A stretch of DNA of 64,000 nt from Mycobacterium simulans (GTDB taxonomy: Bacteria > Actinomycetota > Actinomycetes > Mycobacteriales > Mycobacteriaceae). Position numbers and translations under genes: made by a program. A model generated the notes under the pieces. The model made no database searches. It was not told the DNA's origin and was given only the letters and a program-made list of their open reading frames with translations. Location: assembly GCF_900232995.1 (NCBI RefSeq), contig NZ_OCVX01000003.1, positions 573,772 to 637,771 on the forward strand, read 5' to 3'. Below, piece after piece: positions 18,140 to 27,781 of the stretch (positions within the stretch are counted from its first letter, which is position 1; each line of letters starts with the position of its first letter).

Positions 18140-18682
18140 GTGGCACGTTATGGCCCACCCGAGGACGTCAACAGCGCGCAGACGCAACATGCTCCCTTTG
18201 GCGGGGGCGACTACCCGGCGCCACATCCGCCCCCTGACGAGTTGTCACAAGTTCCGACTGACCAATTCGAGCCGTACGACCCAGAGACCGAGTTCAAGCC
18301 CTGGTACCGCAAACCCGTGCCGCTTATTGGCTGGTCGCTGGTCGTCGCGATCCTGATCGCGCTGATCATCTACGGCATTGTCCAGCTGATCGGTGAAAAC
18401 CAAGGCACCGTACGCACGCCCCATACCACGACGGTCCCCGCTACCAGCACCACAGCGCCGATCACTACCACCACCCCTACGCCGGCGATCACCACAACAA
18501 CCACGGTCCCGCCGGCCACGACGGCTCCGCCGGCCACCAATCCCCCTGTCCAGCCACCGCGACAGACGACACAGGCCCCGCCGCCCCATCACCCGCATCT
18601 GCCGCCGCTGCCGCCGCTGCCGTCGGTAATCACCATTCCCGGGGTGCCGACGACGATCACGCTGCCGCCCAACCTTCCGTAG
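18140..18682 (+). CDS. Single-pass membrane protein with Thr/Pro-rich extracytoplasmic tail
   Basis: A 180-residue protein starting at GTG 18140. It has a 60-residue polar cytoplasmic N terminus (MARYGPPED), one transmembrane segment at residues 61-84 (LIGWSLVVAILIALIIYGIV) and a low-complexity Thr/Pro tail ending in a VITIPGVPTTITLPPNLP-type sequence. It is clearly paralogous to the next gene, which has the same MARY start, membrane segment and PxxITLPxxP ending. The function is unknown. The Thr/Pro tail suggests a cell-wall-spanning stalk, possibly O-mannosylated. It is adjacent to a membrane-anchored Hsp70-like protein with the same kind of tail. Confidence 0.78.
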   Translation: MARYGPPEDVNSAQTQHAPFGGGDYPAPHPPPDELSQVPTDQFEPYDPETEFKPWYRKPVPLIGWSLVVAILIALIIYGIVQLIGENQGTVRTPHTTTVPATSTTAPITTTTPTPAITTTTTVPPATTAPPATNPPVQPPRQTTQAPPPHHPHLPPLPPLPSVITIPGVPTTITLPPNLP

Positions 18683-18754
18683 CCAGGTCACCGATCTGCA
18701 ACGGCCAGCGTGGCTGAGGTGGTCGTTTGCTCGTAGCAACTAGCATCGGCGGCC

Positions 18755-19114
18755 GTGGCAAGGTACGACCCGCCGGACTATGGGGCCAACGATCCGTCCG
18801 CCTATGGCAACTACGGCTACGGCGGCAACCAGGGCGGATACGGGCAACAGCCGCAGCCCGAGCCCACCCCCGGATGGGCCAAACCCCTGGCCTTGGTCGG
18901 TTGGGGTGTGCTCATCGCCGCTCTCATCGCGGTGATTGTTTACGGCATTGTCGAGCTCGTGCACGGCCCCTCTCCCGCGTCGGTCATCACAACCACCACC
19001 ACCACGCCACCGACGACCACCAATTCCCCGGCGCCCGGGGCGTTGCCGACGCTGCCGTCAGAGATAACGCTGCCCTCGATGCCCACCGTGATCAATTTGC
19101 GGCCGGGTCTTTGA
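18755..19114 (+). CDS. Single-pass membrane protein, shorter paralogue of the preceding gene
   Basis: A 119-residue protein starting at GTG 18755: MARYDPPDYG, a Gly/Tyr/Asn-rich N terminus, a transmembrane segment at residues 45-68 (ALVGWGVLIAALIAVIVYGI) and a short Thr/Pro segment ending EITLPSMPTVINLRPGL. The membrane segment and both ends align with the upstream gene, so the pair arose by duplication with loss or gain of tail repeats. The function is unknown; the three consecutive TM/Thr-rich genes probably form a surface complex. Confidence 0.76.
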   Translation: MARYDPPDYGANDPSAYGNYGYGGNQGGYGQQPQPEPTPGWAKPLALVGWGVLIAALIAVIVYGIVELVHGPSPASVITTTTTTPPTTTNSPAPGALPTLPSEITLPSMPTVINLRPGL

Positions 19115-19181
19115 CCGCCGCTATGGTGGGGAACGACCGCCGACCGACCAGCGAAGCAACGAACACGGGGGAATGCGATAT

Positions 19182-20963
19182 ATGAGCGAGTCGCTCGGGT
19201 TGTCGATCGGGGTGGCGAACCTGGTCGCAGCTCGGGCAGGCGGCAACCCGGTGCCCCGCGGTTCGGTATTGACGCTATTCGACCACCGAGCGGCCGAAGT
19301 CGGTCTGCCAGAAGAGAACCCGAACCTGAATGAACCCGGCCTGGTGCTGCGTGGATTTGTCGAGCGGGTCGGGGACCAGGCTCCGCTGGTGGCTGCCGAC
19401 GGGACCAGGTACCCCGGCGCTGCGCTGACGGTCGCAGCGCTCGACGCGATGGCACGCACCGTCGGCTACGGGGCACCGGTCACCATCGCGGTTCCCGCTT
19501 ATTGGTCGGAAGGGCAGGTTGCGGCGCTGCGCCAGGCGTTGCAAACCCAGCCGACCCTGGCGCCCGACGGTGCGCCGATGTTGATCTCCGACGCCACGGC
19601 CGCGCTCGCGGCGCTGGGGGCCCAACCCGGGTTCCCGGCCGACGGCGTCGTCGCGTTGTGCGACTTCGGCGCCGGCGGCACCAGCGTCTCGCTGGCCGAT
19701 GCGGGGTCTAATTTGCAGCAGATTGGCCCTACGGTCCGCTACCGCGAACTCTCCGGCGACGGTATCGACCAGGCCCTCCTTAATCACCTTCTTGCTGTCG
19801 CTCCCGGTGTTGATGCCACCGACGTTTCCGGCACCGCGACGCGGATGGGGTCGGTGACCCGGCTGCTGGGCGGATGCCGACGCGCCAAGGAACAACTTTC
19901 GGCCACGACGGTGGCCACCATCCCGACGGGCACGATCGGGCTGCCGGATTCGGCTGCGGATCTTCGGGTCACGCGCAGTGAGTTTGACCAACTCATCTCG
20001 GGGCCGCTGGACCGATTCATCACCGCCGTCGAAGACATACTGCAGCGCAATGGGATTCCGCGAACCAGCCTCACCGCGGTCGCGAGCGTCGGCGGCGGAG
20101 CCAGCATCCCGATGATCAGCGCGCGACTTTCAGAGCGCTTGCAGGTGCCTGTTTTTGCCAGCGCGCAACCGATGTTGAGCGCCGCCATCGGCGCGACTGT
20201 GCTCGGCGAGGAGCGATCAGCAGCGGGCTTTCCTACCGGTGCGGGCCCCGCTGTCGAGGCCCCGACGAGCATCGTCGGTGCCGCGGGCCTCCCCACCCAG
20301 GCGGCACCCGCAGCGTCGGCCCAGGAAGCCGGTGCAACCGAAGCGCTTCCCGGCAGTGCCGACTCAACGACCGATCGGGCCGCCCTGGCCTGGTCCGAGG
20401 ACGCCGGCACCGGCCTCGAACCGGTTCCGTACGCGGGTCCCGCCGAGTACACCGGCCCTGTCGAGCCGCCGCCAGTGCCGGGATACGAACCCGAGCTCCC
20501 CCCGTGGTACCGGCGCCCGGCCATCCTCTTGAGCCTGGCTGGCGCGGCTGCGGCCATACTCCTGGCCGTGGTCCTCGCGTTGACGCTCGGCCCCACCAAT
20601 ACCAAACCGGTCACCACCACCTCGCAGCCGCCGCCCATCACTACCACGGTGATTGGGCCGAACAACAGCCCCATCGAGACCGTAATCACTCCTCCTCCCG
20701 TCACCGTGACCACCACGCCGCCGCCGGTCACCACCACAACGACGCAGCCCCCCACCACCACCTCGACGACATCGACGACGCCCTCGACCACCACAACCAC
20801 AACCCCTCCCCCGACCACCACGACCACCCAGCCGACCACCACGCCGCCGCCCACGACTTCCCAGGTGACAACGACCGCGCCACCGACGACCACACAACAG
20901 CCGCCCACAACGACGGCGGCGCCGATCACGCCCACCACCGTCGCTCCGGCACCGGGGGCCTAA
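19182..20963 (+). CDS. Membrane-anchored Hsp70-like protein with Thr/Pro-rich tail
   Basis: A 593-residue protein resembling the mycobacterial Rv2264c/Rv0312 type. Residues 1-350 look like an Hsp70/actin-fold ATPase (GLSIGVANLVA at the start, CDFGAGGTSVSLAD as phosphate-2-like, SVGGGASIPMISARL as the adenosine motif). There is no substrate-binding domain. Instead a linker leads to a transmembrane segment at about 446-470 and a 115-residue Thr/Pro tail outside the membrane. I chose ATG 19182 (MSESLGL) over ATG 19173 because the GGGGG at 19167-19171 is correctly spaced only for the former. It may couple a cytoplasmic nucleotide-dependent event to the cell wall; this is inference. Confidence 0.82.
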   Translation: MSESLGLSIGVANLVAARAGGNPVPRGSVLTLFDHRAAEVGLPEENPNLNEPGLVLRGFVERVGDQAPLVAADGTRYPGAALTVAALDAMARTVGYGAPVTIAVPAYWSEGQVAALRQALQTQPTLAPDGAPMLISDATAALAALGAQPGFPADGVVALCDFGAGGTSVSLADAGSNLQQIGPTVRYRELSGDGIDQALLNHLLAVAPGVDATDVSGTATRMGSVTRLLGGCRRAKEQLSATTVATIPTGTIGLPDSAADLRVTRSEFDQLISGPLDRFITAVEDILQRNGIPRTSLTAVASVGGGASIPMISARLSERLQVPVFASAQPMLSAAIGATVLGEERSAAGFPTGAGPAVEAPTSIVGAAGLPTQAAPAASAQEAGATEALPGSADSTTDRAALAWSEDAGTGLEPVPYAGPAEYTGPVEPPPVPGYEPELPPWYRRPAILLSLAGAAAAILLAVVLALTLGPTNTKPVTTTSQPPPITTTVIGPNNSPIETVITPPPVTVTTTPPPVTTTTTQPPTTTSTTSTTPSTTTTTTPPPTTTTTQPTTTPPPTTSQVTTTAPPTTTQQPPTTTAAPITPTTVAPAPGA

Positions 20964-21161
20964 CGCTGCCTGGCTTCGAATCGTGTTGCTGTTAAATAGG
21001 GTCCGGTGCCGTTCCGGGACCTGAGATCGACTCAGCTAGGGCTACAACCTGCTCTCATCCCGGATACGATTCCGCTGCACCCGCCGATTGCAAGCTGTGA
21101 CCCAGATCTTATGCCCGCGAGTCGATTTGAGCGTCGACACGCCGGTTTGTAGCATCGGCCG

Positions 21162-22499
21162 ATGCTTAGCCAGCCCGCTCACGACGTTGTAGTAGCTTCA
21201 CCAAGCTGCAACCCCGGCAAGCGAGTCGCAGTCGCGTGCATGATGGGCAGCACCGTCGAGTTCTACGATTTCTATATCTATGGCACGGCGGCGGCTTTGA
21301 CGTTTCCCGCCGTGTTTTTCCCGAACTTGAGCCCGCCGATGGCAGCGATCGCGTCGATGGGAACGTTTGCCGCGGCCTTTGTATCGCGGCCTCTGGGAGG
21401 GGCCGTTTTTGGCCATTTCGGTGATCGCCTGGGCCGCAAGGCAACCTTGGTGGCCACGATGCTGATTATGGGACTGTCCACATTGGCGGTGGGGCTGACG
21501 CCCGGTGCAGCAACGATCGGCGTAGCCGCGCCATTGATCGTACTCACCTTGCGGCTGTTGCAAGGGTTCGCCGTCGGCGGCGAATGGGCAGGATCAGCAC
21601 TGCTGGGCGCCGAATTCGCTCCAGCGATCAAACGCGGCCGGTATGGGATGTTCACACCGATTGGCGTCGGCATCGCCCTGGTCCTGACCAGCCTGACCTT
21701 TCTGGGCGTGAATCTCACCATCGGTGGCACAAGTGCGGCGTTCACCCAGTGGGGATGGCGCGTGCCATTCCTACTGAGTGCACTGCTGATTGCCTTTGCC
21801 TTATACGTACGAATCAACATCAACGAAACCCCGGTGTTCACTGCGCAACTCGCACATAGCAAGCCACCTCGGGCGCCGATCGCCGAAGTGATCCGCAGGC
21901 AGCCGGGCACCGTAGCTCTCGCTTCAGGCAGCTTCGTGGCCGTCTACGCTTTCGTCTTCATGGGTAGCACCTATCTGACAAGCTATGCCCACGACCACCT
22001 CAGGTTCTCGCAGGACATGATCTTGTTTGCAGGGGTGCTTGGCGGCGTGGTGTGGACGGCAGTGGTGGCGCTTTCGGCCAGCATGTGCGACCAACTCGGA
22101 CGCCGCCCAATCATACTGTGCGCCTGGGCATTAGGCTTGCCCTGGTCCGTTGCGGTCATTCCAATGATCAACACCGGCGATCCTGTCCTGTTTGCGCTGG
22201 CCATTGTCGGCATCTATGCGATCGCAGCGCTCGCCTACGCGCCCATGACATCATTTGTGCCCGAGCTGTTCGCTACGCGGCATCGCTACACCGGCTCTGC
22301 ACTAGCACTCAACCTCGCCGGCATTATTGGGGGTGCTCTACCGCCGGTAATTGCCGGCCCGTTGCGAACTCACTATGGCAGCTGGACCATTCAACTCGTG
22401 ATGGCCGTGCTGGTCGTGGCCAGCTTTGTCTGTACGTACCGCCTACCGGAGACCAGGGGAACCTCGCTAGACAGGCCGCTGGAGGCTCAACCGCGCTAA
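21162..22499 (+). CDS. MFS transporter, metabolite:proton symporter (MHS) family
   Basis: A 445-residue 12-TM permease of the MHS family (KgtP/ProP/ShiA-like). The family opening STVEFYDFYIYGTAA is present, as are the loop motif GDRLGRKATL between helices 2 and 3 and RLLQGFAVGGEWAG in helix 4. Substrates of relatives are dicarboxylates, betaines or shikimate; which one applies here is not visible. The TAA stop overlaps the TAG stop of the convergent iniC by four bases (22496-22499). The 198-base gap before it contains no gene I recognise. Confidence 0.9.
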   Translation: MLSQPAHDVVVASPSCNPGKRVAVACMMGSTVEFYDFYIYGTAAALTFPAVFFPNLSPPMAAIASMGTFAAAFVSRPLGGAVFGHFGDRLGRKATLVATMLIMGLSTLAVGLTPGAATIGVAAPLIVLTLRLLQGFAVGGEWAGSALLGAEFAPAIKRGRYGMFTPIGVGIALVLTSLTFLGVNLTIGGTSAAFTQWGWRVPFLLSALLIAFALYVRININETPVFTAQLAHSKPPRAPIAEVIRRQPGTVALASGSFVAVYAFVFMGSTYLTSYAHDHLRFSQDMILFAGVLGGVVWTAVVALSASMCDQLGRRPIILCAWALGLPWSVAVIPMINTGDPVLFALAIVGIYAIAALAYAPMTSFVPELFATRHRYTGSALALNLAGIIGGALPPVIAGPLRTHYGSWTIQLVMAVLVVASFVCTYRLPETRGTSLDRPLEAQPR

Positions 22500-23977
22500 C
22501 GCCGCGCGGCGAACTCCGCCACCATCGCTTCGGCGCTGCGCACCGCCGCATGGCAGGCCCTGGTGGTGAACGGGTCGTTGATCGGATGCTCGGCGCGACG
22601 GCGCCAGCGTTGCGCCGCCGCGAAAGCTGCTCGCGGACCCTCTCGGGGATCCTGGGTCGTCAGGCCGAGCCGGGCAGCCGGATTCGTCCCCGATCCGCCG
22701 AGGATACGGCGCAGCGACGCGATTTCGTCCTCGTTGAAAGTCGTTGTCCTCGAATGCAACTGACTCAGCAGCCGAAGTTCTACGAAGGCGTGGGTGTCGG
22801 CCAGGAGGGGATCGATATCGGCGATGACGTAGGGCGTGGCCATGACCGGGTGCGCCTCCACAAACCGTCGCAGCGACACCAGTGCGGTGTGCGCCTTGAG
22901 CATGTCGGCGCGCTGCGCAAACTGTTGGTCGATCACGTCGCGCAGCGCCGTCAGCCCGCTGCGCTCCAGCAGTTCGGCGGACAGCCCCGCCGAGTCGCTG
23001 ACACCCGCGGCCAGCACTGCGATCGAGATTCGGATGCCGAACATGCCGAACCGCTCCAGCAGTTGCGCGCGGGTGCCGGCGTCCACTGGCAACGGGCTGT
23101 CCGGCCGGACGAAACGGTCCACGCTCAGCAACGCCTTGTTGAGTTCGGCATTGTCGACCCCGGCGAGTTTGCGCAATGCGACGAACTCGCTCTGACGCAG
23201 CGTGCGTGCGGTCAATGCGAGCAAGCAGGACACCGGCAGCACCGCCTGACAGATGCCGATCTGGTTCATCTCGCTGGTGAAACGCGTGGCCACGTCCTTG
23301 GCCGACAGCATCGCGTCGATGCGGCCAGCGCCAATCTCGTCGGCGCGCGACGCCACCCCGATGATGCCCAGCGCTCCCGCTGAACCGCCCACCAGCTCGC
23401 CGACCTGTTTGAGCAGCGCGATGTCGGCGGCGTTGAGGGTGCGCAACAGGAACACCACCGCATCCACCCGCGGCACCCCGTCGTCGGGCACTAACAGTCG
23501 CAACGTGCGCTCGGAGGCATCGCGCGTCAACGACGAGGTCCCCGGGGTGTCGATGATGGTGGCATTGGCCAACTCTTCGGCGGGCCACTCGACGTCGAGG
23601 TCCACCACGTCGGCTGGGTGGATCGCGCGCAAGTCGAACGACAGCCCACGGTCATGGGTGATCGGCACGTTGGATCGCCGGCCGCCGCGGTGGTTGGCGG
23701 TCACCTTTGGGGTGGGGCCGAGGCGGTACCAGGTCACGATCCGGGTGGCCTCGGTGGCGTCGGTGGGGGCGATGTCGTCGCCGACCAGCGCATTGAGCAA
23801 CGTGGACTTTCCGGCCTTGAGCGTGCCGGCCAGTGCGATGCGGATCGGTTCGGTCAGGCGCGCACCGATACGGTCCAGTTCGTAGAAGACGTCCCGGCGC
23901 TGCCGGTAAGCCGGCTCGCCCCGGTAAGCCTCGATGGTCCCACCCAGAATCGCGCGGACCCGGTCGCTGGTACTCAC
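22496..23977 (-). CDS. iniC: Isoniazid-inducible dynamin-like GTPase IniC
   Basis: A 493-residue bacterial dynamin-like protein, the same length as IniC of H37Rv. The P-loop GTLKAGKST is at residues 51-59, G3 is DTPGTSS and the G4-like element is SRADE. The C-terminal half is helical, fitting the bundle/trunk of dynamins that remodel membranes. It is the last gene of iniB-iniA-iniC, which is induced by cell-wall-targeting drugs. The ATG overlaps the iniA stop (ATGA, 23974-23977), so the two GTPases are translationally coupled and may form a heteromer. Confidence 0.96.
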   Translation of the reverse strand: MSTSDRVRAILGGTIEAYRGEPAYRQRRDVFYELDRIGARLTEPIRIALAGTLKAGKSTLLNALVGDDIAPTDATEATRIVTWYRLGPTPKVTANHRGGRRSNVPITHDRGLSFDLRAIHPADVVDLDVEWPAEELANATIIDTPGTSSLTRDASERTLRLLVPDDGVPRVDAVVFLLRTLNAADIALLKQVGELVGGSAGALGIIGVASRADEIGAGRIDAMLSAKDVATRFTSEMNQIGICQAVLPVSCLLALTARTLRQSEFVALRKLAGVDNAELNKALLSVDRFVRPDSPLPVDAGTRAQLLERFGMFGIRISIAVLAAGVSDSAGLSAELLERSGLTALRDVIDQQFAQRADMLKAHTALVSLRRFVEAHPVMATPYVIADIDPLLADTHAFVELRLLSQLHSRTTTFNEDEIASLRRILGGSGTNPAARLGLTTQDPREGPRAAFAAAQRWRRRAEHPINDPFTTRACHAAVRSAEAMVAEFAARR

Positions 23978-25863
23978 GGCCCCAACTTGTTCAGGTTGTC
24001 CGTGACCTGGTTCAGAATGTTCAACTGTCGCTCCAGTTCACGAATCCTGTTGTCGCGCTCCGCTTCTTCCAAATGCGCGGCGGTGAGCATGGACTGCAAT
24101 GACTCGTTGAGCGACCGAGTGATCTCGTTGGCGAGATCGCGGTAGTGGTCGCGTATCGTGCGCTGTAGCGTCTTGAGCCGGTCGCGAGATTCCTTGCCGA
24201 CCACGAACAAGATGTCGTCGACGAAGCGGCGCACGTTCGTCTTGGCCTCGGCGCGCACCCGCAGCAGCCGATGCTGCTTTTCCTCCTTGTACGCCATGCG
24301 ACCGAGTATCAGCCCGGCCCCCACCGACAGTGGGTTGAACAGGCCCAGCCCGGCCACTGACGACAACATGCCGATCATCACGACGCCGCCGTACGAACCC
24401 CGCATGCCGGTGACCACCTTCTGGCCCTTACCCTGCGGCTTGGACTCCAGCCGGGCCAGCGCCTTGAGACGGCCGAAATCGCCTCCCATGTCGCGTGCGC
24501 TCAGCTTGGGAGACATCACCGAGTCCAGGCCCACGTCGGCGAAGCTGCGGGCAACGTCGTCAGCCAATGCCTCGGCGCGTTGGTAGGCCCACACGAAGTT
24601 GTCCCCGACGGCGGTGGCGATGGCATCTTCCACGTCGGCGCCGATCTCAGCCCAATGCTGCGTCGGATCGCACGAATCAATTTGGCGCTCAGCGTCTTCG
24701 GTTACGGCGCGAAAGCGCGCGCGCAGGTCGTGATCCACATCGGTACTCACGTCGGTGAAACCGTCGTTGAGCACCTGCTGCCAGAGCGCGGTCTGCTGCA
24801 GCGCATCCTGGGCCTCCTGCTTACGCCGCTCCAAATCGTCGGTGAGCCGCTCACGCAGCCCCGGATCGTTGACGACCGAAAGCTCCGAACCTACCGATAA
24901 CGCTAATTGCTCTGTCGCCGAGCGGATTTCGTTGAGCACGTCGTCACGTACTCGGTCCGTTTCGCGTGACAGTACCTTCTCGCTGAGAAACTTGACGATC
25001 GCCGGGAAGTTGGACTCCTCGTTGAGCTCTGTGTCGTTGAGTGTGACGGCGTGACTGCGCAACAGCGATGACACTCCGATGATCGGCATCGATACCCGGG
25101 CGCGCTGCAGGTGTGCGGCATTTGCGTTGACGATTTCGCGCCAGTGCGGATAGAGGTCGGTTTTGGTGGCGACGACCACGCCGACCGGACAGATCTGGTG
25201 TGCTTTGCGGAGGAACCACATCTCCGGTTCGGTGAATTCCTGGCTGGTGTCGCTGACCATCAATACGGCGTCGGCATCGGGCAACAGTCCCAGCGTCGCC
25301 GACAGGTGAGGTTGCCCGTGGCCACCCACACCGGGGGTATCGATGAACGTTAATCCGCCCTGCAGCAGTGGGCTTGGTGCGCTGACCTCGAGACGCAGCA
25401 CTTCGTGGCCGCGAGCCTGCGGTGCGCGGCGCAGGTCGGTGCTGAGGTCATCGACCGGAATGTCAACCGTTGCCGTTTCGCCGTTGGGCCCGGCAGCCAA
25501 CACGATCCGGGCCGACGGCTGAGTGCCATAGCTAACGAGGGTGATCACCACGGTGGCCTCGTCGTCGCCCACTCGGGCCACCGGCAGATTCAGCAACGAG
25601 TTGATCAATTGGCTCTTGCCCTGTTTGAGCTGCCCGGCGATCACGACCCGGATGTGCGGGTCGGTGATTCGCTCGCGGGCCCTGGCCAACCGCTTCACCA
25701 GATCATCGCGATCGTTGAGTTCGGCGATCGCGCTGGTGTGATCGATCAATTCCACGATCACGCCGACCCGTCGCGGGTCATCCGGTCGAGTCACCGTCTT
25801 ACCCCACTTTCTCGATCGCTTGCACTTCGGATCACGGTATGCGGACGAACCGGCGGGGACCAT
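23974..25863 (-). CDS. iniA: Isoniazid-inducible dynamin-like GTPase IniA
   Basis: A 629-residue dynamin-like GTPase that binds and remodels the inner membrane. The P-loop is G77-S84 (GQLKQGKS), G3 is DTPGVGG and G4 is TKTD. A hydrophobic hairpin around residues 475-510 (GVVMIGMLSSVAGLGLFNPL) is the membrane-inserting paddle. The C terminus (EAERDNRIRELERQLNIL) is coiled coil. Start: ATG at 25863 (MVPAGSSAYRD) corresponds to the H37Rv annotation as I recall it; an ATG at 25887 and a GTG at 25794 (TRPDDPRRV) are alternatives. It lies 37 bases after iniB. Confidence 0.95.
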   Translation of the reverse strand: MVPAGSSAYRDPKCKRSRKWGKTVTRPDDPRRVGVIVELIDHTSAIAELNDRDDLVKRLARARERITDPHIRVVIAGQLKQGKSQLINSLLNLPVARVGDDEATVVITLVSYGTQPSARIVLAAGPNGETATVDIPVDDLSTDLRRAPQARGHEVLRLEVSAPSPLLQGGLTFIDTPGVGGHGQPHLSATLGLLPDADAVLMVSDTSQEFTEPEMWFLRKAHQICPVGVVVATKTDLYPHWREIVNANAAHLQRARVSMPIIGVSSLLRSHAVTLNDTELNEESNFPAIVKFLSEKVLSRETDRVRDDVLNEIRSATEQLALSVGSELSVVNDPGLRERLTDDLERRKQEAQDALQQTALWQQVLNDGFTDVSTDVDHDLRARFRAVTEDAERQIDSCDPTQHWAEIGADVEDAIATAVGDNFVWAYQRAEALADDVARSFADVGLDSVMSPKLSARDMGGDFGRLKALARLESKPQGKGQKVVTGMRGSYGGVVMIGMLSSVAGLGLFNPLSVGAGLILGRMAYKEEKQHRLLRVRAEAKTNVRRFVDDILFVVGKESRDRLKTLQRTIRDHYRDLANEITRSLNESLQSMLTAAHLEEAERDNRIRELERQLNILNQVTDNLNKLGP

Positions 25864-25900
25864 CGAGGCCCCCGCCGGGTGTGACATTGGGTCGGTCGAA

Positions 25901-27781
25901 TCAGAACCCGTGGTGGTCGGCCGGGCCGTGCGACGGCGGTTCGGTGTGCGCTGGCGGTGTGTATGTCACCGGCGGCTCATGTCCAAACACCGAGGGGCTC
26001 GGCGGCTCGTGATGGGTTGGCTGCTCGACCGGCACGTGCGGCTGTGGCGTAAACACGGGTGCATGCTCGGCCGGGGCAGGAGCCGGGTGAGCCGGTGCCG
26101 GGACGTGTGGCGCCGGAGCATTGATCACCGGCGGGTTGGCGCCACCATGACCCGCAGCGCCGTCAGGCGTCTGGATGACGGGACCGCCCGACGGAGGAGT
26201 CACCTGGCCGCCGGCACCAGCTCCGGTTTGGATGACCGGACCCTGGCCGACTGGGACGGTCGGGCCATGCTCAACCGGAGGAGCGCCCGTCGCGGGGATA
26301 CCACCGGCTGGGACACCACCGCCGACTGCGACGCCACCGCCACCGCCTAGCGAGGCGCCCTCGTGGCCGAGGATGTCGCCGTGCGTCCCGGCGCCGGCTC
26401 CACCGGCGCCAGTGGCGCCAATGCCCGCCTGGGTTCCGGGGCCCGCGGCCGCAACGCCACCGGCACCCGTCTGGGCTCCCACGCCAGCTCCGCCTGCAGT
26501 GGCAATGGTTGCCGGTTGAGGTGTCGGGGTCGGGTGGCTACCTAGCGCGTTGCCTCCGATGCCCAGCCCCGCGCCGCCGGCTGCACCGGCCTGACCCCCC
26601 ACGCCGACGCCGCCTAGCGGTCCGCCCACGTGCGGAGCAGCAGCGCCGTTCAAGGCAGCGCCCTCGCTGGCGATCAAACCGGCTTGGCCGCTTGCGCCGG
26701 CGCTCACTGCCGCGTTGGCGCCGACACCCGTCAGGCCGCTGACATTGCCGACACCGGCCAGTCCACCGCCGGCCGCAACACCGGCCTGACCACCTAAGGC
26801 CGCCTGCCCGCTAACACCAAGGCTCGCCTGGCTAGCGATACCGGCCGACCCACCGGCGGCAACGCCGGCCTGGCCGGCGAGACCGGCTTGGCCTGCCAGG
26901 CCCGCTTGGCCTGCGAGACCCGCTTGGCCTGCGAGACCCGCTTGGCCTGCGATCCCGGCCTGACCACCAATAGCGCCGCCGGCCTGACCAGCCGCGCCAA
27001 TGCCGGCTTGAGCACCGACACCGATTTGGCCGTTGCCAACCGCACGACCAACGATGCCTGCCTGAGCGCCCGCACTACCATCGATTGCGGCGCCGACCTG
27101 GCCACCGACACCGAGACCGACTTGACCATCGATGCCACCACCGATTCCCGCGAAACCGCCTAGGCCAATACCAGCTTGGCCGCCGACCGCGGCGCCGATG
27201 CCGGCCTGCCCGCCAAGACCAAAGCCCAAACCAGCGCCCAGACCCGTCTGACCACCAACGCCAACACCCAGGCCAGCACCGATCTGAGCACCAATTTCAG
27301 CCTCAAAGCCGACACTGAAGCCTAGGCCCGCCTGAGCACCCAGACCCACCTGAGTACCGAAGCCACCGGTTGGCGCAACGAAAGCAAAGCCAGGCATGAA
27401 CCCGCCCACACCGGCGCTCAGGCCACCCCCTATGCCAGCGCCCATGTCGGCCGCCACGAGTCCGGCGTCGCTCGCAACAAGACCGGCGCCACCGGCGGCC
27501 ATGTAGCTCGGGTCGGCGTCGACCGGGTCGGAAACGAGAACCGTATCCGATGCGGAAGCGAAGCCGAACTGGTCGGAAACCGCTTGCTGCAGACCAGCGA
27601 CCGGGTCGTCGGCCGGGAGAGTCAGCCCGGGCACCGTGCTGGCCGCCACCGACGAGAGTTGCGCCGGCGAGATGTTGATCAGCCCGGCACTCGTCATGGC
27701 TTGCCCTGGAGACGCGACGAAAGACCGCGCCGCCTCTTCGCTGCGAAACAGGCTCAGGATGTAGTCGACAAGCGAGGTCAT
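25901..27781 (-). CDS. iniB: IniB, alanine/glycine-rich isoniazid-inducible protein
   Basis: First gene of the ini operon. The N-terminal 55-residue IniB domain (LVDYILSLFRSEEAARSFVA) is followed by a long Gly/Ala repeat region and a Pro/His-rich C terminus ending PADHHGF. It is 626 residues long, against about 479 in H37Rv as I recall, so the repeat section has expanded: an 18-base unit encoding GQAGLA is tandemly repeated near 26880-26960. A ribosome site AAGGGG precedes the ATG. The role is unknown; IniB is a hallmark of cell-wall stress induced by isoniazid and ethambutol. Confidence 0.93.
   Translation of the reverse strand: MTSLVDYILSLFRSEEAARSFVASPGQAMTSAGLINISPAQLSSVAASTVPGLTLPADDPVAGLQQAVSDQFGFASASDTVLVSDPVDADPSYMAAGGAGLVASDAGLVAADMGAGIGGGLSAGVGGFMPGFAFVAPTGGFGTQVGLGAQAGLGFSVGFEAEIGAQIGAGLGVGVGGQTGLGAGLGFGLGGQAGIGAAVGGQAGIGLGGFAGIGGGIDGQVGLGVGGQVGAAIDGSAGAQAGIVGRAVGNGQIGVGAQAGIGAAGQAGGAIGGQAGIAGQAGLAGQAGLAGQAGLAGQAGLAGQAGVAAGGSAGIASQASLGVSGQAALGGQAGVAAGGGLAGVGNVSGLTGVGANAAVSAGASGQAGLIASEGAALNGAAAPHVGGPLGGVGVGGQAGAAGGAGLGIGGNALGSHPTPTPQPATIATAGGAGVGAQTGAGGVAAAGPGTQAGIGATGAGGAGAGTHGDILGHEGASLGGGGGVAVGGGVPAGGIPATGAPPVEHGPTVPVGQGPVIQTGAGAGGQVTPPSGGPVIQTPDGAAGHGGANPPVINAPAPHVPAPAHPAPAPAEHAPVFTPQPHVPVEQPTHHEPPSPSVFGHEPPVTYTPPAHTEPPSHGPADHHGF

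Noticed and set aside
19784..20938. Val/Gly-rich frame antisense to the Hsp70-like gene
   Set aside because: It is the complement of the ACC/CCG Thr-Pro repeats, not an independent protein.
26860..26960. Regular short repeats resembling a CRISPR array
   Set aside because: Repeats are directly adjacent, in frame and encode GQAGLA within iniB; there are no unique spacers.
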